A stretch of 14,618 bases of DNA from an uncultured Clostridium sp. GTDB taxonomy: Bacteria; Bacillota; Clostridia; Oscillospirales; Acutalibacteraceae. Shown here one piece after another: positions 1 to 5,454 of the stretch; positions within the stretch are counted from its first letter, which is position 1; the number at the start of each line of letters is the position of its first letter. Both the position numbers and the translations under genes were made by a program. The stretch covers positions 1 through 14,618 of the forward strand of contig CABRLN010000041.1 in assembly GCA_902471875.1 (NCBI GenBank). The letters run 5' to 3'. Below the pieces are notes generated by a model. It was not told where the DNA came from. It was given only the letters and a program-made list of their open reading frames with translations, and did not search any database.

Positions 1-166
1 CCACTGTAATAGCTAACACCGCAGCACTCACGCCCAGTGTCCATATATGTAGCTGTGTCTGATACCACATTACCGCACTGGCTAACAACAGCACTACCGA
101 CAACGCTATTACTATGTGGTTGATGTGCTTGGTTAGCCAGTGCAGTATGGCTAGTAGGTATATCAT
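1..166 (-). CDS. Small hydrophobic membrane protein, partial (C-terminus outside window)
   Basis: The first 55 residues are visible; the gene runs off the left edge. They contain a hydrophobic stretch at the N-terminus (MIYLLAILHWL), a strong one at about residues 17-35 (HIVIALSVVLLLASAVMWY) and another at about 43-55, so it is a multi-span membrane protein. The ATG lies 5 nt after the stop codon of the upstream HTH gene, with a weak AGG about 8 nt before it, which indicates translational coupling in the leftward early operon of the mobile element. I do not recognise the family; small membrane proteins of unknown role are common in such operons. It is in-frame and open to the window edge, but a longer product cannot be checked. 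Confidence 0.55.
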   Translation of the reverse strand, partial: MIYLLAILHWLTKHINHIVIALSVVLLLASAVMWYQTQLHIWTLGVSAAVLAITV

Positions 167-171
167 TGGTT

Positions 172-366
172 TCAACCTGCTTTCCGTCTTTTAATACCTA
201 AACGTTTGTCGAAATATTCCGCTGGCACTCGTCCACGTACGGTTATAAAACCGCTCTTTTCAAGTTCAGTGTTTAGCTGTCTGATAATTTCATAAGCTTT
301 GCCATCGGCTATGCCTAACATTTCGCAAATATCTTGCTTTTTATAAAATAACTTATCCTCTGGCAT
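172..366 (-). CDS. Small helix-turn-helix DNA-binding protein, excisionase-like
   Basis: A 64-aa protein starting MPEDKLF. A predicted helix-turn-helix covers about residues 8-27 (KKQDICEMLGIADGKAYEII), followed by the pattern RQLNTELEKSGFITVRGRVP and a YFDKRLG tail. This layout is typical of small HTH proteins in Firmicute ICEs, phages and pathogenicity islands, some of which are excisionases or recombination directionality factors. The ATG at 364-366 is preferred over the GTG at 373-375 because AGGAGG sits 8 nt before the ATG, while the GTG overlaps that ribosome binding site. It is the third gene of the leftward operon, opposite the integrase, where ICEBs1-like elements also keep xis. Excisionase function is inferred from size, fold and position; it could instead be a transcription factor. 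Confidence 0.65.
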   Translation of the reverse strand: MPEDKLFYKKQDICEMLGIADGKAYEIIRQLNTELEKSGFITVRGRVPAEYFDKRLGIKRRKAG

Positions 367-403
367 AAAAATCACCTCCTAATTTTATTTTAGTGCGTTG
401 ATT

Positions 404-706
404 TCACCTATCCTCGCTTGTTACCCAGCGTTTGAACTTCTTAGCGGTTGGCAGTTTGCTTGATAGGATAAGGCTATATAAGCCGCTCTCGTTGATGAGA
501 GTTGCACCTCTTTGACCAAAACTCGGCGATGATTTGTCGTTGAGTTTCTTATCTTCATCATCACAGTGCATAGCGATGGCTTTATTAGTATCAGCATACC
601 CCAATACCTCCGCTACATCTTTACCAACAAAATAAGGTTCGTTATCAATTTCTAATGTTCGGATACTACCGAACTCAGCGTTTTCAAAAATTGTTAAATT
701 ATCCAA
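404..706 (-). CDS. Bro-N domain antirepressor-like protein, truncated
   Basis: About 100 aa, starting at a TTG (704-706) with GAGAGG 8 nt upstream: LDNLTIFENAEFGSIRTLEI. It matches the Bro-N (BRO family N-terminal) DNA-binding domain of phage antirepressors: NAEFGSIRTL, then EPYFVGKDVAEVLGYADT, then LINESGLYSLILSSKLPTAKKFKRWVTSE. Family members normally continue from RWVTSE into a last helix (VLPxIRKxG) and then a C-terminal KilA-C, ANT or similar domain. Here the frame ends at SEDR and stop, so the last Bro-N helix and the whole effector domain are missing. It may be a remnant, or a short protein still able to bind DNA or compete with the repressor. It follows the Cro-like gene, with an operator-like dyad in the 46-bp gap. 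Confidence 0.65.
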   Translation of the reverse strand: MDNLTIFENAEFGSIRTLEIDNEPYFVGKDVAEVLGYADTNKAIAMHCDDEDKKLNDKSSPSFGQRGATLINESGLYSLILSSKLPTAKKFKRWVTSEDR

Positions 707-737
707 ATAATCATTCCTCTCAAATTTCACTTTTATT

Positions 738-752
738 GTTGCGTTTCGCAAC
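738..752. promoter_or_regulatory. Operator-like dyad O4 (GTTGCG-TTT-CGCAAC)
   Basis: A perfect 6-3-6 inverted repeat directly after the Cro-like stop codon and before the Bro-N start. It matches the dyads in the divergent promoter region at 974-988, 1030-1044 and 1071-1085. On the minus strand it lies in the spacer of a weak possible promoter (TTGCAA, 17 nt, AACAAT), so it may control separate expression of the Bro-N gene. Confidence 0.6.
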
Positions 753-959
753 TTAATTTGCAAAAAAATATGCCCCAAATTCGCCTGAATCAATTTTAAG
801 TAGAACAGCAAGTTTTTCTGCCTCATTAAGGTCAAAAGGTCGAGTGTTATTAATTTTTTGATTCGCTGTTGGTTGGGCGATATTTAATGCTTTCGCAACA
901 TCAGCTTGAGTAATTTCAAGTTCTCTCATTCGTCCCTTAATTCTATTTGTATTTATCAC
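753..959 (-). CDS. Cro-like small HTH-XRE regulator
   Basis: A 68-aa protein that is essentially one XRE/Cro helix-turn-helix domain: NTNRIKGRMRELEITQADVA, then KALNIAQPTANQKINNTRPF, with a short C-terminus ending YFFAN. Proteins of this shape are the first gene of the early operon in many Firmicute phages and ICEs. The GTG at 957-959 is chosen because AAGGAGG is 7 nt upstream; an overlapping in-frame TTG at 960-962 is only 4 nt from it. The gene lies behind a strong leftward promoter and is divergent from the immR-like repressor gene, so it is placed as the Cro side of a bistable switch. By position it could also act in excision, as xis does in ICEBs1. Confidence 0.75.
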   Translation of the reverse strand: MINTNRIKGRMRELEITQADVAKALNIAQPTANQKINNTRPFDLNEAEKLAVLLKIDSGEFGAYFFAN

Positions 960-973
960 CAAATCACCTCCTT

Positions 974-988
974 GTTGCGTGTTGCAAC
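974..988. promoter_or_regulatory. Operator-like dyad O3 (GTTGCG-TGT-TGCAAC)
   Basis: A 15-bp dyad with one mismatch to the RTTGCG-N3-CGCAAY consensus. It sits just downstream of the predicted leftward transcription start (about 995), upstream of the Cro-like ribosome binding site. A bound repressor here would block leftward transcription. Confidence 0.55.
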
Positions 989-1001
989 TTATCTTGTGCT
1001 T

Positions 1002-1030
1002 ATTCTACCATTACACGACATGGTTGTCAA
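1002..1030 (-). promoter_or_regulatory. Leftward early promoter (PL-type)
   Basis: On the minus strand, TTGACA (1025-1030) is followed by a 17-bp spacer and TAGAAT (1002-1007), with an extended-10 TG one base before the -10. This is near consensus for sigma-A. It would drive the Cro-like, Bro-N, HTH and membrane protein genes. Dyads overlap its -35 (1030-1044) and its start site (974-988), so it should be tightly repressed in the integrated state. Confidence 0.75.
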
Positions 1031-1044
1031 TAGCGTTGTGCAAC
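1030..1044. promoter_or_regulatory. Operator-like dyad O2, degenerate (ATAGCG-TTG-TGCAAC)
   Basis: The weakest copy of the dyad: the right half fits with one mismatch and the left half with two. It abuts the -35 of the leftward promoter. The graded match among the copies is what is expected of operators with different affinities. Confidence 0.45.
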
Positions 1045-1070
1045 TTTTTTAAAATATTTTTAAAATAATT

Positions 1071-1085
1071 ATTGCGTTACGCAAT
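1071..1085. promoter_or_regulatory. Operator-like dyad O1 (ATTGCG-TTA-CGCAAT)
   Basis: A perfect 6-3-6 inverted repeat that contains the -35 hexamer (1072-1077) of the rightward repressor promoter. This suggests negative autoregulation of the repressor gene, or repression by the Cro-like protein. Confidence 0.6.
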
Positions 1086-1100
1086 CTTGAATGGTATAAT
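1072..1100 (+). promoter_or_regulatory. Rightward repressor promoter (PR-type)
   Basis: TTGCGT (1072-1077), a 17-bp spacer and a perfect TATAAT (1095-1100), with TGg before it as an extended -10. Transcription should start near 1107, giving only about 19 nt of leader before the repressor ATG. A perfect dyad covers the -35. Confidence 0.7.
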
Positions 1101-1125
1101 AAAGCTACAGGTTGGAGGTGATAAA

Positions 1126-1749
1126 ATGACAGCCAATTTAGAAATTGGAAATAGAATTAAACAAGCAAGAGAGTTTAAGGGATATACACAAGAGCAACTA
1201 GGAAAAGAATTAGGAATGAATAAATCTACTATCCAAAGATATGAAACTGGTCAAATATCAAAAATAAAATTACCTGTTTTAGAAGCTATTGCGAATGCAT
1301 TAAATGTAAATCCCAATTGGTTAGCTCTTAAAAGTGAAATTATGGAAAGTAGCAAACCTATTCCCCTTTACTTTGATAATAAAGTTACTAAGCCTGTAGA
1401 AAAAATGACGCCTGACGAATTAAAAAAATATTTCAAAAGTATTCCGGAGTCATTTAAGAAATTAAACAATTTATTAAAAGATTTTAACGATAAGTTACTT
1501 GATTGTTACGCTGAAAATACAGAAGCCTTGATTTATTATATAAGCAGTTTAAATCATGAGGGGCGTAAAGAAATTTTAAAAAGAGCTATTGAACTTAATC
1601 AAATTGAAAAATATACAAAGCAAGATAATCAGCAGTCACAACTCGCTCTTAAACTTGCAAGAAAGGTTAATGGTGATTCCGAATTACAAACAGCCGAAGA
1701 CAATGAAGCCGATTACATAAATGCCCCAAAAAATGACATTGATATGTAG
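1126..1749 (+). CDS. HTH-XRE repressor, ImmR-like
   Basis: A 207-aa protein. Residues about 7-66 form a classic XRE/cI DNA-binding domain (NRIKQAREFKGYTQ, then QLGKELGMNKSTIQRYE). The remaining 140 residues are a hydrophilic, helix-rich region I do not recognise. There is no LexA/S24 Ser-Lys protease domain, so RecA-driven self-cleavage is not expected. The next gene is an ImmA/IrrE metalloprotease, as in ICEBs1, where ImmA cleaves ImmR to release the element; the same relation is inferred here. The ATG at 1126 is chosen because GGAGG ends 7 nt upstream; a longer reading from a TTG at 1072 would start inside the promoter. It probably binds the RTTGCG-N3-CGCAAY dyads around its own promoter. 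Confidence 0.85.
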   Translation: MTANLEIGNRIKQAREFKGYTQEQLGKELGMNKSTIQRYETGQISKIKLPVLEAIANALNVNPNWLALKSEIMESSKPIPLYFDNKVTKPVEKMTPDELKKYFKSIPESFKKLNNLLKDFNDKLLDCYAENTEALIYYISSLNHEGRKEILKRAIELNQIEKYTKQDNQQSQLALKLARKVNGDSELQTAEDNEADYINAPKNDIDM

Positions 1750-1770
1750 AATTTGATTTCATAAGTTAAA

Positions 1771-1808
1771 TAAAAAAACACCTCAAGGATATACTACTTT
1801 TTGAGGTG
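1771..1808. promoter_or_regulatory. Hairpin covering the immA-like ribosome binding site; terminator-like on the minus strand
   Basis: CACCTCAA (1779-1786) pairs over 8 bp with TTGAGGTG (1801-1808) across a 14-nt loop. On the plus strand the 3' arm contains most of the SD (GAGGTGG, 1803-1809) of the metalloprotease gene, so folding would hide it; no U-run follows. On the minus strand the same stem is followed by seven T's and reads as an intrinsic terminator. Confidence 0.6.
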
Positions 1809-1814
1809 GTAAAT

Positions 1815-2387
1815 GTGATATACGGCTCTTATAAAAATGTTAGAAATGCAGTTTGGAAAGTTTTTATTGATTTTAATATAACAGAATTGCCAGTATCCGT
1901 AAATCAGTTAGCAAAACAACTAGGAATTAACATTATTAAAAACAGCGACATACACAAACTACAAAATGATGAACGAGGCATGACAGTATACATTAATGGA
2001 CATTGGTACATTATATTTGATGATACCGAACCTGTGCCAACTTGTCGTTTCACTGTCGCACATGAATTAGGACATATACTTCTCGGGCATATGATGACTA
2101 AGACTCCTCAATACCGTACATTTACAGTAAAAAACGACACAGAGCAATCAGCAGATATGTTTGCTGTACGTTTGCTTGCTCCTGCTTGTGTACTTCACGA
2201 ACTTAATGCCTTAAATGCAAACGAGATAGCTGATTTATGTAATATCTCCATATCATCAGCAAAGTACAGAGCGGAGCGTATGGCAATATTAGAAAAGCGT
2301 AATGCGTGGTATTTTCATCCTCTAGAGCGAAAAGTGTATAAGCAATTTGAGAGTTTTATTAACAGTAAAAAGAACCCTCCTATGTAA
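1815..2387 (+). CDS. ImmA/IrrE-family zinc metallopeptidase
   Basis: A 190-aa protein of the ImmA/IrrE (peptidase M78) type. The zinc motif HELGH is at residues 83-87 (context FTVAHELGHILLGH), with a probable third ligand at E110 in EQSADMFAVRLLAP; both patterns are diagnostic. The N-terminal 70 residues match the usual pre-catalytic region (VNQLAKQLGINI). In ICEBs1 and related phages, the partner protease cuts the adjacent repressor to induce excision, so the upstream repressor is the expected substrate. GTG at 1815 is preferred because GAGGTGG ends 5 nt upstream; the GTG at 1806 lies within that SD. The SD is paired in a hairpin, so translation may be held low. It is in the same direction as the repressor, 65 nt downstream. 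Confidence 0.88.
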   Translation: MIYGSYKNVRNAVWKVFIDFNITELPVSVNQLAKQLGINIIKNSDIHKLQNDERGMTVYINGHWYIIFDDTEPVPTCRFTVAHELGHILLGHMMTKTPQYRTFTVKNDTEQSADMFAVRLLAPACVLHELNALNANEIADLCNISISSAKYRAERMAILEKRNAWYFHPLERKVYKQFESFINSKKNPPM

Positions 2388-2455
2388 AATGTTTCATTTC
2401 CTATCTATTGCATACTTATAAAAAATCTCAAAAAGCCTAAACAAAACTACATGGT

Positions 2456-2481
2456 ATATATTGCAAAATTTTGTAATATAT
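2456..2481. promoter_or_regulatory. 26-bp near-perfect palindrome upstream of the GIY-YIG cargo gene
   Basis: Two 13-nt arms, ATATATTGCAAAA and TTTTGTAATATAT, meet without a spacer and differ from perfect symmetry at one position. It overlaps the -35 of the predicted cargo promoter and is unlike the RTTGCG dyads, so a different regulator may bind, possibly the cargo protein itself. Confidence 0.45.
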
Positions 2482-2489
2482 GCTATTGT
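2461..2489 (+). promoter_or_regulatory. Promoter for the GIY-YIG cargo gene
   Basis: TTGCAA (2461-2466), 17-bp spacer, TATTGT (2484-2489) with TGc immediately before the -10. It suggests the cargo gene is expressed independently of the repressor-protease transcript, with a leader of about 45 nt. The match is moderate. Confidence 0.45.
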
Positions 2490-2541
2490 TTTTTTGATAG
2501 TGTCTAACTATCACAACTGTATATTGATAGGAGAATGTGAA

Positions 2542-4140
2542 ATGGGATTATTCGGACCGAGTAAAAAAGAACGAGATATGCAAATTGAGATTGACCGATT
2601 ACGAGCACAACTATCTCCACAAGATAGAATCATTGTTGACCTGCAACAACAAATAAATGAACTGACCAATTATAAACAATCTATTGAAGCTGACTGTACA
2701 TCACTTCAAAAAGAGATTGAAAATAAAAAAGCTGAGATTAATACTTTAGGTCTTAAATGTACCCAATTACAAACTGAAATTGTAAACATAGAAAGTGAAA
2801 TAGCTATACAAGATTATGGACTTTACAAACCTACATATAAATTCTCAAACTCTGATTTGTATAAAGATAGACTAAAGGCTGTAAGGGATAATCAAAAAGA
2901 TATGATAAAAAAGGGGATGGCTTGTGCCGGGAACATGAACTGGACTGTCAACGGTAGCAGTGCACAAGGCAAAAAGATGGTAAAAGATATGCAAAAACTT
3001 TTGTTGCGTGCTTTTAACGTTGAATGTGATGATATAGTAAATAATGTTAAAATATCCAATTTTGATAGATCAAAAGAGCGTATAAATAAAGTAGCTGAAC
3101 AAATTTCAAAGCTTGCCACTGTTATGTCAATTTATATTACTCCAATGTATATTAACTTAAAACTTGAAGAACTTTGTTTAGCTCTCGACTTTGAACAAAA
3201 GAAACAGGAAGAAAAAGAGCGAATCAAAGAGGCCCGTGAACGTCAACGTGAAGAAGCAAAAATACAAAAAGAAATTGAAGAGCAACGCAAAAAATTACTT
3301 AAAGAACGAACACATTATCAGAATGCTTTAGCTGTTATAAACGAACAATTACAACAACATCCAAATGATATTGATTTGATAACAAAGCAAAGAGAACTAC
3401 AATCAAATATTTCTGATACTGCCAAAGCTATTGCCGATGTTGATTATAGAGAAGCGAATAAGAGAGCCGGATACGTATATATAATAAGTAACATAGGTGC
3501 CTTTGGTAAAGATATATACAAAATAGGTATGACACGCCGTCTTCAACCACAAGACAGAATTGATGAATTGAGCAGTGCCTCTGTACCATTTAACTTCGAT
3601 GTTCATGCCATGATATTTTCAGAAGATGCACCTGCACTTGAAGCAGCATTGCACCACGCATTTGAAGACAAAAAGATAAATAAAATTAACTCAAGGCGTG
3701 AATTTTTTAGAGTGTCTCTAAACGAAATTAAAACAGAAGTGCGTAAAAATTTTGATAAAACAGTAGAATGGGTAGATTTTCCTGAAGCAGAGCAATTTAG
3801 GCAATCAGTATTGCAAGGCGGTAGTGCTAAAATTCAAGATGTAACAAATGATGTAGTTACAGTGCAACAATCACAAAATAAAATATCTATCTCCCCTAAC
3901 CCGCTAATTCCACAATCACAAAAGCAACAGATACAATCTGTACAACAACACATTCCACAACATACCATACCTATAGCGACTCAAATTCAGTATCCACAAA
4001 TCCCCGACCACTATTGCATATGTTGTAAACGTAGCGGTAAATTTATGAAAATAAACGAAGAATTCTTTTGCCCCATGTGTGCTGACACAGCAACTGAAGA
4101 ACAAAAGCTTAACGCTAAACGTGAAGCTGGGTTAATATAA
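2542..4140 (+). CDS. DUF4041 / Mug113 (T5orf172) GIY-YIG nuclease-like protein with C-terminal zinc ribbon
   Basis: A 532-aa protein. Order of parts: a short N-terminus (MGLFGPSKKERD); coiled coil at about 12-95; a DUF4041-like globular region at about 105-230 (YKPTYKFSNSDLYKDRLKAV); a long charged coiled coil at about 232-300 rich in E, K, R and Q; a Mug113/T5orf172 GIY-YIG domain at about 309-395 with GYVYI (310-314), IYKIGMTRR (325-333), E367, LHHAF (370-374) and REFF (386-389); a Gln/Pro-rich linker at about 435-490; and a zinc ribbon with C492, C495, C510 and C513. The GIY-YIG fold suggests DNA cleavage or binding, but activity is unproven. The ATG at 2542 has AGGAG about 8 nt upstream. 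It is a cargo gene between the protease and integrase genes, with its own promoter. Phage defence or superinfection exclusion is a reasonable inference from this position. Confidence 0.8.
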   Translation: MGLFGPSKKERDMQIEIDRLRAQLSPQDRIIVDLQQQINELTNYKQSIEADCTSLQKEIENKKAEINTLGLKCTQLQTEIVNIESEIAIQDYGLYKPTYKFSNSDLYKDRLKAVRDNQKDMIKKGMACAGNMNWTVNGSSAQGKKMVKDMQKLLLRAFNVECDDIVNNVKISNFDRSKERINKVAEQISKLATVMSIYITPMYINLKLEELCLALDFEQKKQEEKERIKEARERQREEAKIQKEIEEQRKKLLKERTHYQNALAVINEQLQQHPNDIDLITKQRELQSNISDTAKAIADVDYREANKRAGYVYIISNIGAFGKDIYKIGMTRRLQPQDRIDELSSASVPFNFDVHAMIFSEDAPALEAALHHAFEDKKINKINSRREFFRVSLNEIKTEVRKNFDKTVEWVDFPEAEQFRQSVLQGGSAKIQDVTNDVVTVQQSQNKISISPNPLIPQSQKQQIQSVQQHIPQHTIPIATQIQYPQIPDHYCICCKRSGKFMKINEEFFCPMCADTATEEQKLNAKREAGLI

Positions 4141-4149
4141 AATAAAAAG

Positions 4150-4182
4150 AACCCACTCTCACCTATATTGTGAGAGTGGGTT
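4150..4182. terminator. Strong 13-bp hairpin after the cargo gene
   Basis: AACCCACTCTCAC (4150-4162) pairs perfectly with 4170-4182 across a 7-nt loop, 10 nt after the cargo stop codon. On the plus strand no T-run follows, so it may act mainly as a 3'-end stabiliser or weak terminator. On the minus strand the stem is followed by CTTTTTATT, the canonical arrangement, so it should stop leftward transcription arriving from guaA or from a local minus promoter. Confidence 0.7.
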
Positions 4183-4209
4183 GAAATGGTGGTAATAGAA
4201 AAATATTTT
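4181..4209 (+). promoter_or_regulatory. int: Possible integrase promoter
   Basis: TTGAAA (4181-4186), 17-bp spacer, TATTTT (4204-4209). It begins at the end of the preceding hairpin and would give a leader of about 75 nt. A 9-bp inverted repeat (GTGGTAATA at 4189-4197, TATTACCAC at 4220-4228) spans the -10. The match is moderate and the region is AT-rich. Confidence 0.35.
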
Positions 4210-4218
4210 ACACATATT

Positions 4219-4247
4219 ATATTACCACATTAGACACAATTTGTCAA
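4219..4247 (-). promoter_or_regulatory. Possible minus-strand promoter facing the cargo gene
   Basis: On the minus strand, a perfect TTGACA (4242-4247), 17-bp spacer and TAATAT (4219-4224, 4 of 6 to consensus), with TGg before it. It faces the possible integrase promoter and would produce a short RNA of about 70 nt ending at the hairpin at 4150-4182. Confidence 0.4.
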
Positions 4248-4288
4248 AATTTTTCACTATATATTTTACAAAATTAAGGAGATATGAT

Positions 4289-5362
4289 ATGCCACAATAC
4301 AAAAATGAAACAAATGGTAAATGGTACTGTAGTTTTTATTACACCGATTGGCAAGGAAAACGCAAGAAGAAAAAGAAAGAGGGATTTAAAACTAAGCGTG
4401 AAGCAAAAGAGTGGGAGAATGAATTTATAAAAAAGTCTGAAGCAGACTGCACAATGAGTTTTAAAAGTCTTGTAGAACTGTACAAAGAAGATATTTCGCC
4501 ACGTATTAAACCGACAACAAACGCAAATAAGGGGTTCATGATAGATACTAAGCTGATACCATTTTTCGGCGAGATGCCTATTAACGCTATTACAGCAACA
4601 ACAGTGCGTAAATGGCAAACTGAACTTATAGCATCACCTGAAAACTACAGTCAGACCTATTTGAAAACAATTAACAACCAACTTTCAGCAATCTTCAATT
4701 TTGCCGTAAAATATTATGGATTAAAGTCAAACCCCGCCAGAGAGTGCGGCAGTATGGGTAAGAAAAAAGCCAGCAGCATTCAGTTTTGGACACAAACTGA
4801 ATTCAATTCATTTATAAGTGTTGTTGATAACCTAACAGATTATACAATCTTTATGTTACTGTACTACTCCGGCATGCGCTCCGGTGAATTATTTGCCTTA
4901 ACGCTATCCGACTTTGACTTTTCTGTCGGCACAGTAAGCATTAACAAAAATTATGCACGGCAAAACGGAAAGGATTTAATTCTCACACCTAAAACTGAAA
5001 AAAGCAAACGGGTAGTTTCCTTACCTGATTTTATGATGGACAAAATTAATGAATACATAAGCAAGATATACGGCTTGTCTCAAACGCAACGCTTGTTTCC
5101 TGCTAACAAGCATACGCTTAAAAAACATATGGATAAGTATTGTGATAAATCAGGGGTAAAGAAAATAAGAATACACGATCTTCGGCACAGTCACGCTTCG
5201 CTGCTTATTGAGCTTGGGTTTTCGCCCTTACTTATTTCTGAACGACTAGGTCACGAAAACATAGAAACAACTCTCCAAACCTATTCACATTTGTACCCTA
5301 ATAAGCAGTCCGAGGTAGTGAGCAAGCTTGAAGAGCTGCATAATAATTCTGCAAAATCCTAA
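4289..5362 (+). CDS. int: Tyrosine recombinase / integrase of the mobile element
   Basis: A 357-aa phage-type tyrosine integrase, normal length for the family. Residues about 1-48 form the AP2-like arm-DNA-binding domain (YKNETNGKWYCSFYYTDWQG, then KEGFKTKREAKEWE); about 55-150 the SAM-like core-binding domain; about 165-345 the catalytic domain. Catalytic residues are visible: R197 (YSGMRSGEL), a probable K235 (TPKTEKSKR), H296 and R299 (HDLRHSH), H322 (LGHENIETT) and nucleophile Y332 (TYSHLYP). The ATG at 4289 is preferred over an upstream in-frame GTG because AAGGAG lies 6-7 nt before it. The gene ends 102 bp from the guaA stop codon, which fits an enzyme that recombines at that site. Excision would need a directionality factor, perhaps one of the small leftward HTH proteins. 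Confidence 0.93.
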   Translation: MPQYKNETNGKWYCSFYYTDWQGKRKKKKKEGFKTKREAKEWENEFIKKSEADCTMSFKSLVELYKEDISPRIKPTTNANKGFMIDTKLIPFFGEMPINAITATTVRKWQTELIASPENYSQTYLKTINNQLSAIFNFAVKYYGLKSNPARECGSMGKKKASSIQFWTQTEFNSFISVVDNLTDYTIFMLLYYSGMRSGELFALTLSDFDFSVGTVSINKNYARQNGKDLILTPKTEKSKRVVSLPDFMMDKINEYISKIYGLSQTQRLFPANKHTLKKHMDKYCDKSGVKKIRIHDLRHSHASLLIELGFSPLLISERLGHENIETTLQTYSHLYPNKQSEVVSKLEELHNNSAKS

Positions 5363-5380
5363 ACGGATTTTTTATTTTTA
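5353..5380 (+). terminator. Integrase intrinsic terminator
   Basis: AAAATCC (5353-5359) pairs with GGATTTT (5365-5371) across a 5-nt loop, followed by a T-rich run (TTATTTTTA). The stem overlaps the integrase stop codon. It is short and AT-rich, so it may be inefficient. Confidence 0.55.
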
Positions 5381-5386
5381 CTTAAA

Positions 5387-5408
5387 TTTAGTACGTTTTT
5401 AGTACGTT
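5387..5408. repeat. Tandem 11-bp direct repeat, candidate integrase arm sites
   Basis: TTTAGTACGTT occurs twice head to tail (5387-5397 and 5398-5408). A degenerate copy matching 8 of 11 (TTTTGTTCGTA) follows at 5407-5417. The repeats lie between the integrase gene and the guaA 3' end, where integrases with an AP2-like N-terminal domain commonly bind arm-type repeats. The role is inferred from position. Confidence 0.45.
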
Positions 5409-5454
5409 TTGTTCGTAAATTGTTTTATTTTTCCCTTAACAATGCAGTTTCTAA

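Noticed and set aside
1072..1125. N-terminal extension of the repressor from a TTG at 1072
   Set aside because: It would begin inside the promoter -35 and operator; the ATG at 1126 has a proper SD and fits the usual N-terminus of XRE repressors.
2461..2541. N-terminal extension of the cargo protein with a hydrophobic segment that looks like a membrane anchor
   Set aside because: It starts at a TTG within the palindrome and promoter and has no SD; the ATG at 2542 has AGGAG and begins like other family members.
4150..4160. CCCACTC in the hairpin at 4150-4162 resembling the guaA end (ATTCCCACTC at 5467-5476), as a possible att core
   Set aside because: Only about seven bases match, and the segment is explained by the 13-bp hairpin; too short and wrongly placed for an att site.
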